Shown in pieces: positions 1 through 5,924 of a stretch of 8,348 nt of DNA. Positions within the stretch are counted from its first letter, which is position 1. Each line of letters opens with the position of its first letter. The notes beneath the pieces are model-generated. The model saw nothing but the letters and a program-made list of their open reading frames with translations, did no database searches and was not told the DNA's origin. Source of the DNA: Planctomycetota bacterium (GTDB lineage: Bacteria > Planctomycetota > Phycisphaerae > Sedimentisphaerales > SM23-30); NCBI GenBank assembly GCA_022705365.1, contig JAKJEP010000135.1:1-8348 (forward strand), read 5' to 3'. Position numbers and translations under genes: made by a program.

Positions 1-1067
1 AAATCCCCCAATTGCTGCCATACATACTCCGGCGATAAATACTGCGCATCATTTTTCTCGATGAGATACCGTGTCTGGCAGCCGAGCTGGCGAAACGCCT
101 TTTCAAAATCCGAGGAGCAATATTTCAAAAACGTGGTCCACCGGCAGGTCCGCACCAGCACCCGCGGAAAAATCTCGCCCCGGGCAATCTGCTGCTGGCG
201 CTGCTGAAATTCCGATGACTGATAATACGCCCGGACCGCATCCCGCGGTACCGCCGACCGGAATTCGGCGATCGGCCCGGCCAGCCTCTCTGCCAATTGC
301 GTATTCCCCAGGATGATGTGCAGCCGGGGATACAAAAGCGTGCTGAAAAGAAGCAGTTTGTGGGAGCCAATTGCTTCGCTGAAATCTTCCAGGTGAAATA
401 AAACGCGGATCCACGCAGGGGATTCTTCGATCAAATAATGGGCACGGGACTTGCCATGTATTCCTGTATAGGGATTTCTCAGGCAATACCGCATCTCCTC
501 GATACATTCGGCCGCTCCGCCAAAGGTGATAGGCCCCCCGTCCCGGAGATATGGGGCGATTCTCTCCGGAAAATCCGTTTCCATCAGCAGCAGACATCGC
601 CTTTTCATCGAATACAGATACAGCCCATCCCAGAACTCCACCAGGACATACTCCTCCAGCCAGGCCGACTGCTGGACCTCCCCCGCCAGCACCGGATCCT
701 CCTGCCGCAGAGCGGTTATGTTTTTCTTGTAGAACTCGTACCCCTTCCCAGCAGCCGGCCGCTCCCGGCGCGGCAGAAACAACTGGGAATTCACCAGCAT
801 CGCCGAATACAGCGACGAATTTTCCATCCGCTGCCCCTCCGGCAGCAGCCCTCCCGCCCGGACCAGCAGCTCCAATGCCCTAGCATAGTCCCCTCGCAGA
901 TACGGACCGATCGACTCCAGCAGCAAATGGTACGCCGGTTCATCTTCACCAATTCCGCTCTCCGCTATCGCCGCCTCAACCCGGTCCACCTGCCCCCCCT
1001 CAATCAGGCAGCGAATTTTCTCACTCATGGCTGCGAAGTCTTCTGTTGTAACCGGCGAAAGCTTCAT
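1..1067 (-). CDS. Unrecognised protein with TPR-like N-terminal region, running into a glycosyltransferase-like fold; C-terminus off the left edge
   Basis: An unbroken minus-strand frame of 355 codons runs from an ATG at 1067 to the window edge without a stop, so the C-terminus is missing. I read it by reverse-complementing the whole stretch. Residues about 15-85 are helical and TPR-like (GDYARALELL, then a Leu-rich helix). The middle is rich in aromatic and charged residues and I recognise no family there. From about residue 302 the pattern RVLVRTCRWTTFLKY, followed by FEKAFRQLGC and RYLIEKND, looks like the first beta-alpha-beta unit of a GT-B-type glycosyltransferase (CgeB-like or family 1). 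That is inference from pattern only, and the catalytic domain would lie outside the window. A second in-frame ATG at 1028 is possible. I prefer 1067 because GGA lies 6 bases before it and the extra residues read naturally. A TATATT box lies only about 13 bases upstream, with no good -35, so the promoter is uncertain. Confidence 0.8.
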   Translation of the reverse strand, partial: MKLSPVTTEDFAAMSEKIRCLIEGGQVDRVEAAIAESGIGEDEPAYHLLLESIGPYLRGDYARALELLVRAGGLLPEGQRMENSSLYSAMLVNSQLFLPRRERPAAGKGYEFYKKNITALRQEDPVLAGEVQQSAWLEEYVLVEFWDGLYLYSMKRRCLLLMETDFPERIAPYLRDGGPITFGGAAECIEEMRYCLRNPYTGIHGKSRAHYLIEESPAWIRVLFHLEDFSEAIGSHKLLLFSTLLYPRLHIILGNTQLAERLAGPIAEFRSAVPRDAVRAYYQSSEFQQRQQQIARGEIFPRVLVRTCRWTTFLKYCSSDFEKAFRQLGCQTRYLIEKNDAQYLSPEYVWQQLGD

Positions 1068-1114
1068 TCCAAATCCAAAATATATAATTCCTTATAATAA
1101 CGTTAGTTACAATT

Positions 1115-1147
1115 AAACCGCGCCGCCTGGTCTCCGGTTTCTTTTTT
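1115..1147. terminator. Weak hairpin with T-run between two minus-strand genes
   Basis: AAACCG (1115-1120) pairs with CGGTTT (1135-1140) around a 14-base GC-rich loop. Read on the plus strand it is followed by C and six Ts (1142-1147). Read on the minus strand, the direction in which the corA pair is transcribed, it is followed only by AATTGTAA. It could end read-through from the corA pair before the next minus-strand gene, but the stem is short and the minus-strand T-run is poor. Confidence 0.3.
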
Positions 1148-1202
1148 AATTATCGGGCGTTCCTGCCCCGCCACTTGAAAATTGCTAAACTTCCCTGGCA
1201 GT

Positions 1203-1223
1203 GCTGAAAATCGGGATTTCAGC
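1203..1223 (-). other. 7-bp hairpin directly after the stop codon of the small membrane protein gene
   Basis: GCTGAAA (1203-1209) and TTTCAGC (1217-1223) form a perfect 7-bp stem with a 7-base loop, abutting the TGA stop at 1224-1226. No T-run follows on the minus strand, so it is not a classical intrinsic terminator. A 3'-end stabilising hairpin or a factor-assisted terminator is possible. The rest of 1068-1223 holds nothing else I can name apart from the weak hairpin at 1115-1147. Confidence 0.35.
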
Positions 1224-1607
1224 TCACCAGAATACCCATCTTAACAGCCTGGGTTCATAGATATTCGCCCCCCATATGTTATACCAGGCCGCCCAGAACG
1301 ACAGGATACTGCCCGCCACAAATAGATACAGGGCAATCCCCCGCCAATACACCGCCACCGCGATCCCCGCCGCCGCCTTGCCCAGCCACCCCAGCAGCGG
1401 CCCGCAAACCGGACCAAAAACCGCCGAAATCAGCCAGATCGCCGGATGGACCTCATTTTGATGGCCCCCATCCCGCAGCATGAAATACATCGTGCTGGCG
1501 GCATCACATCCCAGCGCCACCACAAATACCACCATCAGCCACCAATACCGCCCCCAAAACCCCTGCCAGTTCTTCTGAAACCGCCTTGCCATCTGCGAAA
1601 TCATCAT
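1224..1607 (-). CDS. Small integral membrane protein, three predicted helices, DUF5658-like
   Basis: This 127-residue protein has a short basic N-terminus (MARRFQKNW) and hydrophobic stretches at about 21-44, 56-86 (possibly broken at the Gly/Pro positions) and 89-112. The first helix carries D35 and S38-T39 and is followed by a loop with N51-E52 and P55. This D..ST...NE.xP pattern recalls the DUF5658 family of small membrane proteins of unknown function, but the assignment is tentative and no activity can be stated. The gene starts 6 bases after the corA stop. The sequence TAAGGGGGT joins the corA stop codon to its ribosome binding site, so translation is probably coupled to corA. Two ATGs stand in tandem (1607 and 1604), and the second has the better spacing. 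It may be an accessory or stabilising partner of CorA, which is inference from position only. Confidence 0.75.
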   Translation of the reverse strand: MMISQMARRFQKNWQGFWGRYWWLMVVFVVALGCDAASTMYFMLRDGGHQNEVHPAIWLISAVFGPVCGPLLGWLGKAAAGIAVAVYWRGIALYLFVAGSILSFWAAWYNIWGANIYEPRLLRWVFW

Positions 1608-1613
1608 ACCCCC

Positions 1614-2678
1614 TTACAGCCAGTTCTTCCGGCGGAAAAACACCAGCATCCCTACGGTTACGATCCCCATCACCGCCCACACCAGCGGATACGCCCAGGG
1701 CCAGTCCAGCTCCGGCATGTATTTGAAATTCATCCCATATACCCCCACGATAAACGTCAGCGGAATGAAAATAGTCGCAATAATCGTCAATACCTTCATG
1801 ACGGCATTCAGCCGGTTGCTTACTATCGACAAATACACATCCAGCATCCCCCCGATCATCTCCCGGTACATATCCGTTGTCTCGATGACCCGTAGCACAT
1901 GGTCATACACATCCCGGATATAGATCTCCGTCGTTTCCTGGATCAAATTCGACTCGCTCCGCAGCAGTTCATTCATCAGCTCCCGCGTCGGCCAGAAGGT
2001 TTTGCGAAACAAAACCATGTTCTGCTTGAGGTCGTAAATCTCGTGCAGCGTCTTTTCCGTCGGATTGCCCATCAGTTCCTCCTGCAGGATCTCCACCCAT
2101 TCCTCCAGCTTTTCCAGCACCACAAAATACTGATCCACAATGCTGTCAATCAGCACATACAGCAGATAATCCGCCCCGCATTTCCGCAGCCGGCCCGTGG
2201 AAGTGCGAATCCGTTCCCGCACCGGCAGAAAAAGATCGTCCGAGGCCTCCCGGAAGGAAATCACATAGTTGGCCCCCAGAATAAAGCTTACCTGCTCCTG
2301 TTCCACCATCTGCTTCTCTTCGTTAAAGCGCAGCGCCTTCATCACCACATACAGATAATCGTCATGCTCTTCCATCTTCGGCCGCTGCCGCGTATGGACA
2401 ATATCCTCCTGCGTCAGGGCATGCAGGCCAAACGCCTCGCCGAACTTGCCGATGATCCCCACATCGTGCACCCCCTCCACGCTGATCCAGCTAACCGTCC
2501 GGGTTTCCTTGTAAGGCACACAGGCCGCCACCGTGGTGAAGGTCTTGGCCTGGCAGGAATCTAGAGAATAATCCAGCACCTCAATCTTGACCGCTTCCTC
2601 ATTTTCCGCCCCTACATGCACCAGCGTCCCCGGCGATAAACCCGGTTTTTTTGCTCTTCGCTTGCCTGCTCGACCCAT
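1614..2678 (-). CDS. corA: CorA-type magnesium and divalent cation channel
   Basis: This 354-residue protein has the length and layout of the CorA family, inner-membrane homopentamers that admit Mg2+ (and in some members Co2+ or Ni2+) and are gated by Mg2+ in the cytoplasmic domain. A basic N-terminus (KRRAKKPG) leads into a large alpha/beta cytoplasmic domain, including a WISVEG segment and the EDI...QRPKMEE segment typical of the family. A long stalk helix covers roughly residues 200-285. The first membrane helix ends at the signature YGMNF (residues 314-318), followed by the periplasmic loop KYMPEL and a second helix (about 332-348) ending in a basic FFRRKNWL tail. The Gly-Met-Asn selectivity motif is intact, so the channel should work. 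The ATG at 2678 has AAGG ten bases upstream and is the only convincing start. It is the first gene of a two-gene minus-strand unit, driven by the promoter at 2791-2819. Confidence 0.96.
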   Translation of the reverse strand: MGRAGKRRAKKPGLSPGTLVHVGAENEEAVKIEVLDYSLDSCQAKTFTTVAACVPYKETRTVSWISVEGVHDVGIIGKFGEAFGLHALTQEDIVHTRQRPKMEEHDDYLYVVMKALRFNEEKQMVEQEQVSFILGANYVISFREASDDLFLPVRERIRTSTGRLRKCGADYLLYVLIDSIVDQYFVVLEKLEEWVEILQEELMGNPTEKTLHEIYDLKQNMVLFRKTFWPTRELMNELLRSESNLIQETTEIYIRDVYDHVLRVIETTDMYREMIGGMLDVYLSIVSNRLNAVMKVLTIIATIFIPLTFIVGVYGMNFKYMPELDWPWAYPLVWAVMGIVTVGMLVFFRRKNWL

Positions 2679-2790
2679 AACATCACAGCCTTTCTGTTAA
2701 CTAATTCACCAAACAATTTCGATATGTAAACATAAAATCTAACAACAGCCGGCTTTTCGAATTTTTCTATTCCTTTTTTATGTAAATCGG

Positions 2791-2819
2791 AATATACTAC
2801 AAATTAACTGAATCGTCAA
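2791..2819 (-). promoter_or_regulatory. Sigma70-like promoter for corA
   Basis: On the minus strand TTGACG (2819-2814) is followed after exactly 17 bases by TATATT (2796-2791). Both boxes match the consensus at five of six positions. Transcription would start near 2784, giving corA a leader of about 105 bases. The -35 box sits inside the left arm of the inverted repeat at 2814-2886, so anything binding or folding that repeat could affect corA. Confidence 0.65.
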
Positions 2820-2886
2820 AAGTCATTATGGACAGCCAAAAAAGGCTCTGACTCCCCAATAATAAGGGGAAAAAGAGCTTTTGACG
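2814..2886. repeat. 9-bp inverted repeat enclosing two hairpins (possible three-way-junction element)
   Basis: CGTCAAAAG (2814-2822) and CTTTTGACG (2878-2886) are perfect inverted repeats 55 bases apart. Between them lie two smaller hairpins: AGCC-A6-GGCT at about 2834-2847 and CCCC-aataataa-GGGG at about 2853-2868. If transcribed in either direction, the stretch could fold into a closing stem with two arms. The arms also carry TTTTGACG facing outward on each strand, and the left copy supplies the -35 box of the corA promoter. It could be a structured leader, a binding site for a dimeric regulator, or a degenerate small mobile repeat. I do not recognise it as a known riboswitch. Confidence 0.5.
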
Positions 2887-2894
2887 CTAGCGTC
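2883..2894. promoter_or_regulatory. Perfect 12-bp palindrome GACGCTAGCGTC
   Basis: GACGCTAGCGTC is fully self-complementary and overlaps the right arm of the larger inverted repeat. TTTGTT follows on the plus strand, so it may act as a short terminator-like hairpin or as a binding site for a dimeric protein in this divergent control region. No regulator can be named. Confidence 0.35.
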
Positions 2895-2932
2895 TTTGTT
2901 AAAAATAGAAATAAATTTTTTGTTTTTTTAGG

Positions 2933-2961
2933 TTGACCCGTTCTGCTTTTGTGCATAAAAT
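2933..2961 (+). promoter_or_regulatory. Upstream sigma70-like promoter (P1) of the OmcB-like lipoprotein gene
   Basis: TTGACC (2933-2938), a 17-base spacer and TAAAAT (2956-2961) match the consensus at five of six positions in each box. AT-rich sequence with T-runs (2916-2929) lies just upstream and could act as an UP element. Transcription would start near 2968, giving a leader of about 175 bases. Confidence 0.6.
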
Positions 2962-3005
2962 TGAAAGCCTAATCAGATAATGGGTTTAGGAACGTTTGTA
3001 TATTG

Positions 3006-3033
3006 TTGACAGGATGCTTTTTTATAGTATGAT
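3006..3033 (+). promoter_or_regulatory. Proximal sigma70-like promoter (P2) of the OmcB-like lipoprotein gene
   Basis: TTGACA (3006-3011), a 16-base spacer and TATGAT (3028-3033) give a perfect -35 and a five-of-six -10. Together with P1 it forms a tandem pair, which fits an abundant envelope protein. The expected start is near 3040, leaving a leader of about 100 bases before the ATG at 3143. Confidence 0.7.
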
Positions 3034-3067
3034 GATTAACACTATTGATATAGCGTTTTGTACCAAT

Positions 3068-3089
3068 AAAAGCCCCCCCCAGGGGTTTT
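3068..3089 (+). other. Leader hairpin containing a run of eight Cs
   Basis: AAAA (3068-3071), G, C8 (3073-3080), A, GGGG (3082-3085) and TTTT (3086-3089) can fold as a 4-bp GC stem extended by A-T pairs across a bulge. It lies in the untranslated leader between P2 and the start codon. The C run could slip during replication and change leader folding. The rest of the leader is AT-rich, with eight Ts at 3119-3126 just before the ribosome binding site. Confidence 0.4.
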
Positions 3090-3142
3090 GGCAAAGTAAG
3101 CGTACTAGTTTTAATTTATTTTTTTTGCGAAAGGAGTTAGTT

Positions 3143-4690
3143 ATGAAATCGCGTGTTGTTTTGCTTCTGAGCATTGTTCTTGCACTGGGTCTGGCCGGCT
3201 GTGCCTGCATGGAAAAACAGCCGGAACCCGTCAAACCGGCCCCCAAACCGGCCCCCAAACCAGCCCCAGCCCCGGTAGTGGAAAAACCAAAACCGGCCGC
3301 CTGTGACGGCTGCTGCCGGGTGTATCCCTGTGAGTGCTGCCCGGTTCTCCGCCTGCAGAAGGTCATGCCCGATCAGGTGGCGGTCAATGCCGCTTTTGAT
3401 TATGAAATCAACGTTACCAACATGACGGACAAACCCCTGCATGCCGTAGTCGTCAAAGACAATCTGGCCGATCACTTCCAGTTCAAGAGTTCCAATCCGG
3501 CCGCCGCGGTGGAAGGAAAAACCCTGGTCTGGAGAGTGGACACCCTGGAACCCAAAGCCAGCAAAAAGCTGGTGGTCTCCGGTGCCGCCACCAAAGCGGA
3601 AGATATCTGGCAGTGTGCAGACGCCACCTATATCCTGCCGGCCTGCTGTGCCACCAAGGTGGTCCAGCCCAGCCTGGCTCTTTCCAAATCCGCTCCGGAA
3701 CGCGTCACGATTTGCGATGAAATCCCGATTAAACTGGTAGTGGAAAACAAGGGAACCGGCGCGGCCAACAACGTCAAGATTTCCGACCCGCTGCCTGATG
3801 GCCTGGTCACCAAGGACGGCAAGACCGTCATCGATATCAACGCGGGCAATCTGCCGGCCGGTCAGGCCAAGCAGTTCTCGGTCGTTACCGTGGCCAAGAA
3901 GACCGGTACCTTCGAGAATAAGGCTATGGCGGTTGCCGACGGCGGCCTGAAGGCCGAATCCGGCGTAACTCGCACGGTCGTAACCAAACCGGTGCTGGCC
4001 ATCACCAAGACCGGAACCGAAAACCAGTACCTGGGACGGAAGATGACCTATAACATCACCGTTACCAATAAGGGTGATTCCCCCGCCGTTGACACCATCG
4101 TGGAAGATACCATTCCCGCCGGCGTCACGGAAGTGGCCCTCTCCGCCGGCGGCAGTGTCGTCGGCTCCAAGGCCGTCTGGAAACTGGGCACTCTGGATGT
4201 CAACGCCTCCAAGCAGATGACCATCAGCTATTCCAGCAACCAGGCCGGTGAATTCGCCAATACGGCGACCGCCCAGGCCGTCTGTGCCGATGCCGTCAGC
4301 GCCTCGGCCAAGACCGTGGTCAAGGGTATCGCGGCCATCCTGCTGGAAGTGATCGACGTGGACGACCCGATCGAACTGGGTCAGAACGAAACCTACGAGA
4401 TCACCGTAACCAACCAGGGCTCCGCTCCGGACACCAACATCCGGGTCAAATGCGTCCTGGAAGATGAATTCGTGCAGTATGTCTCTTCGTCCGGCGTAAC
4501 CACCGGCACCCTCGAAGGCAATACCATTACCTTCAGCCCGCTGCCCACTCTGGCGCCCAAGGCGAAGGCCACCTGGAAAGTCGTCGTCAAAGGCATCAAG
4601 GCCGGCGATGTCCGCTTCATGGTGATCATGAACAGCGATCAGCTCGGTAGAGATGTACAGGAAACCGAAGCTACGAATTTCTATGAATAA
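3143..4690 (+). CDS. Cysteine-rich OmcB-like lipoprotein with four DUF11 repeats
   Basis: This 515-residue envelope protein starts at 3143, because AAGGAG (3131-3136) lies six bases before this ATG and a classic lipoprotein signal follows: KSR, a hydrophobic stretch and the lipobox LAGC, with Cys20 the expected lipidation site. Earlier in-frame starts fall upstream of or within the promoters. Residues 27-52 are a Pro/Lys/Ala-rich linker (KPAP repeats). Next comes a cysteine cluster (C54, C57, C58, C63, C65, C66, including CECCPV). Four Ig-like DUF11 repeats follow at about 70-173, 175-281, 282-394 and 396-515, marked by EINVTN, KLVVENKG, NITVTNKG and EITVTNQG. Fourteen cysteines in all suggest disulfide cross-linking. 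Chlamydial OmcB is a related cysteine-rich outer-membrane-complex protein with such repeats, and the resemblance supports a structural cell-envelope role. That role is inference. The gene appears monocistronic, with tandem promoters and its own terminator. I give no symbol because orthology with omcB is not shown. Confidence 0.88.
   Translation: MKSRVVLLLSIVLALGLAGCACMEKQPEPVKPAPKPAPKPAPAPVVEKPKPAACDGCCRVYPCECCPVLRLQKVMPDQVAVNAAFDYEINVTNMTDKPLHAVVVKDNLADHFQFKSSNPAAAVEGKTLVWRVDTLEPKASKKLVVSGAATKAEDIWQCADATYILPACCATKVVQPSLALSKSAPERVTICDEIPIKLVVENKGTGAANNVKISDPLPDGLVTKDGKTVIDINAGNLPAGQAKQFSVVTVAKKTGTFENKAMAVADGGLKAESGVTRTVVTKPVLAITKTGTENQYLGRKMTYNITVTNKGDSPAVDTIVEDTIPAGVTEVALSAGGSVVGSKAVWKLGTLDVNASKQMTISYSSNQAGEFANTATAQAVCADAVSASAKTVVKGIAAILLEVIDVDDPIELGQNETYEITVTNQGSAPDTNIRVKCVLEDEFVQYVSSSGVTTGTLEGNTITFSPLPTLAPKAKATWKVVVKGIKAGDVRFMVIMNSDQLGRDVQETEATNFYE
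3233..3268 (+). repeat. Three tandem 12-bp units encoding Lys-Pro-Ala-Pro
   Basis: AAACCGGCCCCC occurs at 3233-3244 and again exactly at 3245-3256, followed by a diverged third copy (AAACCAGCCCCA) at 3257-3268. The unit is in frame and makes the KPAP linker between the lipid anchor and the cysteine cluster. Exact nucleotide repetition points to recent copy-number change, so linker length may vary between strains. Confidence 0.8.
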
Positions 4691-4745
4691 TCTTCATGGA
4701 ATGATTTCAAACAGCAGGTTCAACCCGTAATCTGCTGAACAGACC

Positions 4746-4791
4746 AGTAACACCTTTCCCCCGGACCGGGCGGAAAGGTGTTACTTTTTTT
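4746..4791 (+). terminator. Strong intrinsic terminator after the OmcB-like gene
   Basis: AGTAACACCTTTCC (4746-4759) pairs perfectly with GGAAAGGTGTTACT (4772-4785), a 14-bp stem whose 12-base loop can add further GC pairs. A run of seven Ts follows (4785-4791). A smaller hairpin, CAGCAG/CTGCTG (4712-4717 and 4732-4737), lies just upstream. The structure lies 55 bases past the stop codon and separates the lipoprotein gene from the hydrolase. Confidence 0.93.
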
Positions 4792-4823
4792 ATTCACTCC
4801 CCGCCCTCTTTCCCGTATCCCGA

Positions 4824-4852
4824 TTGCCTTTTCCCTCCTGTTGCGATACAAT
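4824..4852 (+). promoter_or_regulatory. Sigma70-like promoter of the hydrolase gene, giving a nearly leaderless transcript
   Basis: TTGCCT (4824-4829), a 17-base spacer and TACAAT (4847-4852) make a good promoter, with the -10 box only nine bases before the ATG at 4862. The start of transcription would fall at 4859-4862, at or within three bases of the start codon. This agrees with the lack of any Shine-Dalgarno sequence there. Confidence 0.55.
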
Positions 4853-4861
4853 CCGCCGATC

Positions 4862-5692
4862 ATGAGGTATCAAACAGCCAAAAAGATCTTCTGCCGCAAA
4901 CTCTCCGGCAGACAATTGTTTTATTCCATCCTTATCCTCCTGCTGACAGGATTGATTACCATGCCCTTCTTTGCTGACAAAATCATCTTCCCCGGCCGCC
5001 GTTCCTACCGGGACGATTCCCAGATCCTCAAAATCCAGACCCCCGACGGTCTGCTCCTCTCCGCCATCTACCTGCCCAAACCCGACTCCGACTTCACCAT
5101 CCTCTACTGCCACGGCAACGGCGAAGATCTCGGCGATCTCCGGCCGATTCTGCAAATGTATCCGCTCAACGGTTTTTCCATCCTGGCCTATGACTACCGC
5201 GGCTACGGTACCAGCCAGGGCACCATCTCCGAAGCCAGCGCCTACCGCGACGTCGAAACCATCTATGGCTACCTCCGCAGCGAACTAAACACACCCCCGG
5301 ACCGCATCCTCGTCCTGGGCCGCTCCGTCGGCGGTGGTTCCGCCGCTCACCTCGCCAGCCGCAGGGAAGTGGCCGGCCTCATCTTCGAAAGCGCGTTCGT
5401 CTCCGCCTTCCGCGTCCTCACCCGCATCCCCCTCCTGCCCGGCGATAAATTCAAAAATATCGACAAACTCAAAACCATCCATTGCCCCATTCTGGTCATG
5501 CACGGCACCCGCGACTGGCTCGTCCCCTGCTGGCACGGCCGAAAACTCTTCCAAACCGCCCGCGAACCCAAACTCTGCCTCTGGGTCGAAGGCGCCGGCC
5601 ACAATGACCTCCTCTTTGTCGCCGACCGGGCCTACTGGGAAAAACTGGGCGAATTCACCCGCCTCATTCAGAAAAACCAGCCCCTGCATTAA
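4862..5692 (+). CDS. Membrane-anchored alpha/beta hydrolase (COG1073, ABHD12/17-BEM46-like)
   Basis: This is a 276-residue serine hydrolase. A basic N-terminus is followed by a single hydrophobic helix (about 19-37) that probably anchors it in the inner membrane with the catalytic domain outside. The fold is intact: HGNGED (84-89) supplies the oxyanion-hole region, then DYRGYGTSQG (111-120), the nucleophile elbow GRSVG with Ser155, the acid in HGTRDWLVP (Asp218), and GAGHND with His247. The family includes acyl-protein thioesterases and lipases, and the substrate cannot be told from sequence. The ATG at 4862 is chosen because an upstream in-frame start at 4778 would lie inside the preceding terminator. 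No ribosome binding site is visible, consistent with the nearly leaderless promoter. The third codon position is strongly C-rich. No clear terminator follows. Confidence 0.9.
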   Translation: MRYQTAKKIFCRKLSGRQLFYSILILLLTGLITMPFFADKIIFPGRRSYRDDSQILKIQTPDGLLLSAIYLPKPDSDFTILYCHGNGEDLGDLRPILQMYPLNGFSILAYDYRGYGTSQGTISEASAYRDVETIYGYLRSELNTPPDRILVLGRSVGGGSAAHLASRREVAGLIFESAFVSAFRVLTRIPLLPGDKFKNIDKLKTIHCPILVMHGTRDWLVPCWHGRKLFQTAREPKLCLWVEGAGHNDLLFVADRAYWEKLGEFTRLIQKNQPLH

Positions 5693-5850
5693 ACCCGTAC
5701 CTCCCCCTTTTGCCAGCCGGTGGGCCTCACGGAGTGATTTATAAATACCGGCGAAAGCCACGCTCTCCTTAATTCAATAATCTATAGATACTTACACACG
5801 CCATCACCACATGCCTCTGCATCTTTTTTCATGTTCCACCATTTCCTCCC

Positions 5851-5879
5851 TTGACAGGATGGTTCCAAACTGTTACTAT
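5851..5879 (+). promoter_or_regulatory. Strong sigma70-like promoter of the regulator-aminotransferase operon
   Basis: TTGACA (5851-5856), exactly 17 bases and TACTAT (5874-5879) give a perfect -35 and a five-of-six -10. Transcription should start near 5886, about 38 bases before the regulator's ATG. The stretch before it (5693-5850) holds no gene or clear terminator, only a short palindrome ATCTATAGAT at 5780-5789. Confidence 0.72.
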
Positions 5880-5894
5880 ATATACTAACATAGT
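5875..5894 (+). promoter_or_regulatory. Candidate operator overlapping the -10 box
   Basis: ACTAT (5875-5879) and ATAGT (5890-5894) are inverted repeats centred one helical turn and a half apart, flanked by GTT on the left and GTTAAC on the right. They cover the -10 box and the start of transcription. This is where an autoregulating XRE-type repressor from the next gene could bind. The repeat is short in an AT-rich stretch, so chance is possible. Confidence 0.3.
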
Positions 5895-5924
5895 GTTAAC
5901 CTGAATGTTTGAGAAATAAAAAGT

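Noticed and set aside
103..597. Minus-strand frame of 164 codons in the left-edge region
   Set aside because: The adjacent minus-strand frame is open for 355 codons with far better protein character and a plausible start at 1067. This one is out of frame with it.
438..1097. Plus-strand frame of 219 codons, rich in Pro, Gln, Arg and Ser
   Set aside because: The composition is that of an antisense shadow of the minus-strand gene at 1-1067. No ribosome binding site or recognisable motif was seen.
1899..2564. Plus-strand frame of 221 codons, His/Gln/Leu-rich
   Set aside because: It lies entirely antisense to corA, whose family motifs are unmistakable.
2814..2886. Miniature transposon with terminal inverted repeats, or a known Mg2+ riboswitch
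   Set aside because: No target-site duplication flanks the arms, and I could not match the conserved core of the M-box or other known Mg2+ sensors. It is kept only as an unclassified structured element.
2996..3142. N-terminal extension of the lipoprotein by 49 residues
   Set aside because: The extension would begin upstream of the P2 promoter and bury the signal peptide. A strong ribosome binding site sits just before the ATG at 3143, where the lipoprotein signal begins.
4778..4861. Earlier start for the hydrolase at 4778, adding 28 residues
   Set aside because: It falls inside the right arm of the terminator and upstream of the likely promoter. The ATG at 4862 gives a normal basic N-terminus before the membrane helix.
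5811..5888. Short frame of about 25 codons starting with ATG at 5811
   Set aside because: It overlaps the strong promoter of the next operon, has no ribosome binding site, and its product shows no recognisable feature.
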